The notes beneath the pieces were generated by a model. It searched no databases and was not told the DNA's origin. It saw only the letters and a program-made list of their open reading frames with translations. 64,000 nucleotides of DNA from an uncultured Lachnospiraceae bacterium (GTDB lineage Bacteria > Bacillota > Clostridia > Lachnospirales > Lachnospiraceae): contig CAJTQG010000006.1 in NCBI GenBank assembly GCA_910578605.1, positions 32,540-96,539 on the forward strand, written 5' to 3'. The position numbers and the translations under genes were made by a program. Positions 63,124-64,000 of this stretch are shown one piece after another; position 1 is the first letter of the stretch; each line of letters starts with the position of its first letter.

Positions 63124-64000
63124 TCAATTCTTATGTGTTTCTATATATGTTTCTACCAATAGTCGAACATTTTTCCATCCACTTACCAGTGGTGTTTCAG
63201 AAACACATGCATCTGTATCTGCATGCATCCATGTGTTCAACAACGTTATATAATTCTCTTTATTAACTAATGTATTTAACACACTATGTTCTTTATTATC
63301 AATAATATTCCTCGAGCGCAACAAATTTACACAGCCATTGTAACAAGTCGGCAATTTTCCACTATCAAAATTCCCTCCTTGTTCATCCAACCATAATTTC
63401 AGAGTATACTCTAATAGGCATCTACACAAAGCCACCGCAGCCACTGGATATTCTTTTATATTTAAGCTCTCTAATTCTATCAACATTTCCCTACCTTTTT
63501 CGTTTAAACACTCATACTCACTATAGTCATAATTTTTACATAAAACCAATGCTTCTTTTGTTTCAGCATGTTTGTGTGAAATATTCTTTGGCTTACCTAC
63601 TCCAGTATCATTATCCGCTTTCTTTTGGTTATTCTTTGCTGAGTCGTCCTTATTACCGCTTGCTCCATTTTCGGCACCATTACTATTTTGCATTCCATTT
63701 GATGACTTGTCTTCCGAATCTTTATTTGAATTATTAGAACTATTTTCAGACTTATTATCTTCCTTCTTTTTTACTTGTGTTTTGTATTCATTTGGCAGAT
63801 TATCAACATAACCTTGAAAATCTGACTTAAATCTGAAATTACCTGTAGCAGTATTCGTTATGATATCATCTACAAGTTTCGAAAGCATTTTCAAAACTTG
63901 CTCCTCTGTATCCAAATAACTCATATTACTATTATTATCAAACTGTATATTGAACACGTCTTTAAACAACGAAAAACTGACTACTCGCTCTAGTTTTGAT
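63124..64000 (-). CDS. incomplete gene, helical C-terminal half; possible ParB-like partner of the radical SAM protein
   Basis: The frame is open through the right edge (SKLERVVSFSLFKDVFNIQF upstream of any ATG), so the gene starts outside the window. A Ser/Asn/Lys-rich linker (about 75 residues) separates an upstream helical part from a C-terminal domain with YPVAAVALCRCLLEYTLKLW and TLVNKENYITLLNTWMHADT, which looks like an all-alpha HEPN/DUF4145-like fold. Operons with ParB-like and phosphoadenosine-type proteins near radical SAM genes are what I recall for this layout, but the N-terminus is needed to decide. Confidence 0.55.
   Translation of the reverse strand, partial: SKLERVVSFSLFKDVFNIQFDNNSNMSYLDTEEQVLKMLSKLVDDIITNTATGNFRFKSDFQGYVDNLPNEYKTQVKKKEDNKSENSSNNSNKDSEDKSSNGMQNSNGAENGASGNKDDSAKNNQKKADNDTGVGKPKNISHKHAETKEALVLCKNYDYSEYECLNEKGREMLIELESLNIKEYPVAAVALCRCLLEYTLKLWLDEQGGNFDSGKLPTCYNGCVNLLRSRNIIDNKEHSVLNTLVNKENYITLLNTWMHADTDACVSETPLVSGWKNVRLLVETYIETHKN

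Overview
The window reads as chromosomal DNA of a low-GC, anaerobic Firmicute, most likely a Lachnospiraceae member. The evidence is strong AGGAGG-type ribosome sites, sigma-A style promoters, a CIRCE-controlled clpB, LarC, DUF4250, a Bce-like resistance module and many family members that look Lachnospiraceae-typed. No rRNA, tRNA, CRISPR array or intact insertion sequence was found.

Left part (1-32.6 kb) is mostly ordinary core genome. A minus-strand run carries a large tandem-Ig surface protein, cysK, pheA and the start of a Ppx/GppA-like gene. argH runs on the plus strand. A minus-strand group follows: aroK, folP, a fused folB-folK, glgB and an MscS channel. Then come typA (plus), a polysaccharide deacetylase, larC with a 39-bp tandem repeat coding for a histidine-rich insert, a ferredoxin-type aldo/keto reductase, an AAA/DUF4143 ATPase, DUF4250, a TfoX-GyrI fusion with a WYL regulator, clpB, a second surface protein, an ABC exporter and an AGCS symporter.

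Middle (32.8-38 kb): an ABC ATPase, a large FtsX/MacB-type permease, an OmpR-type regulator and a histidine kinase form one plus-strand module. A TNACA-N4-TGTAA type box lies in front of it, which points to sensing of and resistance to peptide antibiotics.

Right part (38-64 kb) is accessory and unstable. Nearly everything is on the minus strand. Intact genes include a DUF1266 membrane protein beside a 1456-residue HD-domain protein, an HNH endonuclease, several GNAT acetyltransferases (one fused to an N-acetylglutamate-synthase-like domain, one fused to a transglutaminase), DUF2461 with a sigma factor, and a nucleic-acid-processing group (KTSC-SF1 helicase with a C-terminal nuclease-like domain, DUF2087, GIY-YIG/DUF2075 helicase, MazG-like pyrophosphohydrolase). 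Between them lie decayed fragments: an AraC-GyrI regulator, a HIT protein, a methyltransferase spliced to a histidine phosphatase, and a SufBD-like protein. The right edge holds a cobalamin-type radical SAM gene behind an incomplete gene that continues outside the window.

The best candidates for something undescribed are a promoter-to-terminator RNA of about 90 nt at 54.2-54.35 kb, the helicase/nuclease/MazG group it sits in, the DUF1266-HD pair, the transglutaminase-GNAT fusion and the truncated radical SAM module at the right edge. All names rest on motif reading from memory. No database search was possible.
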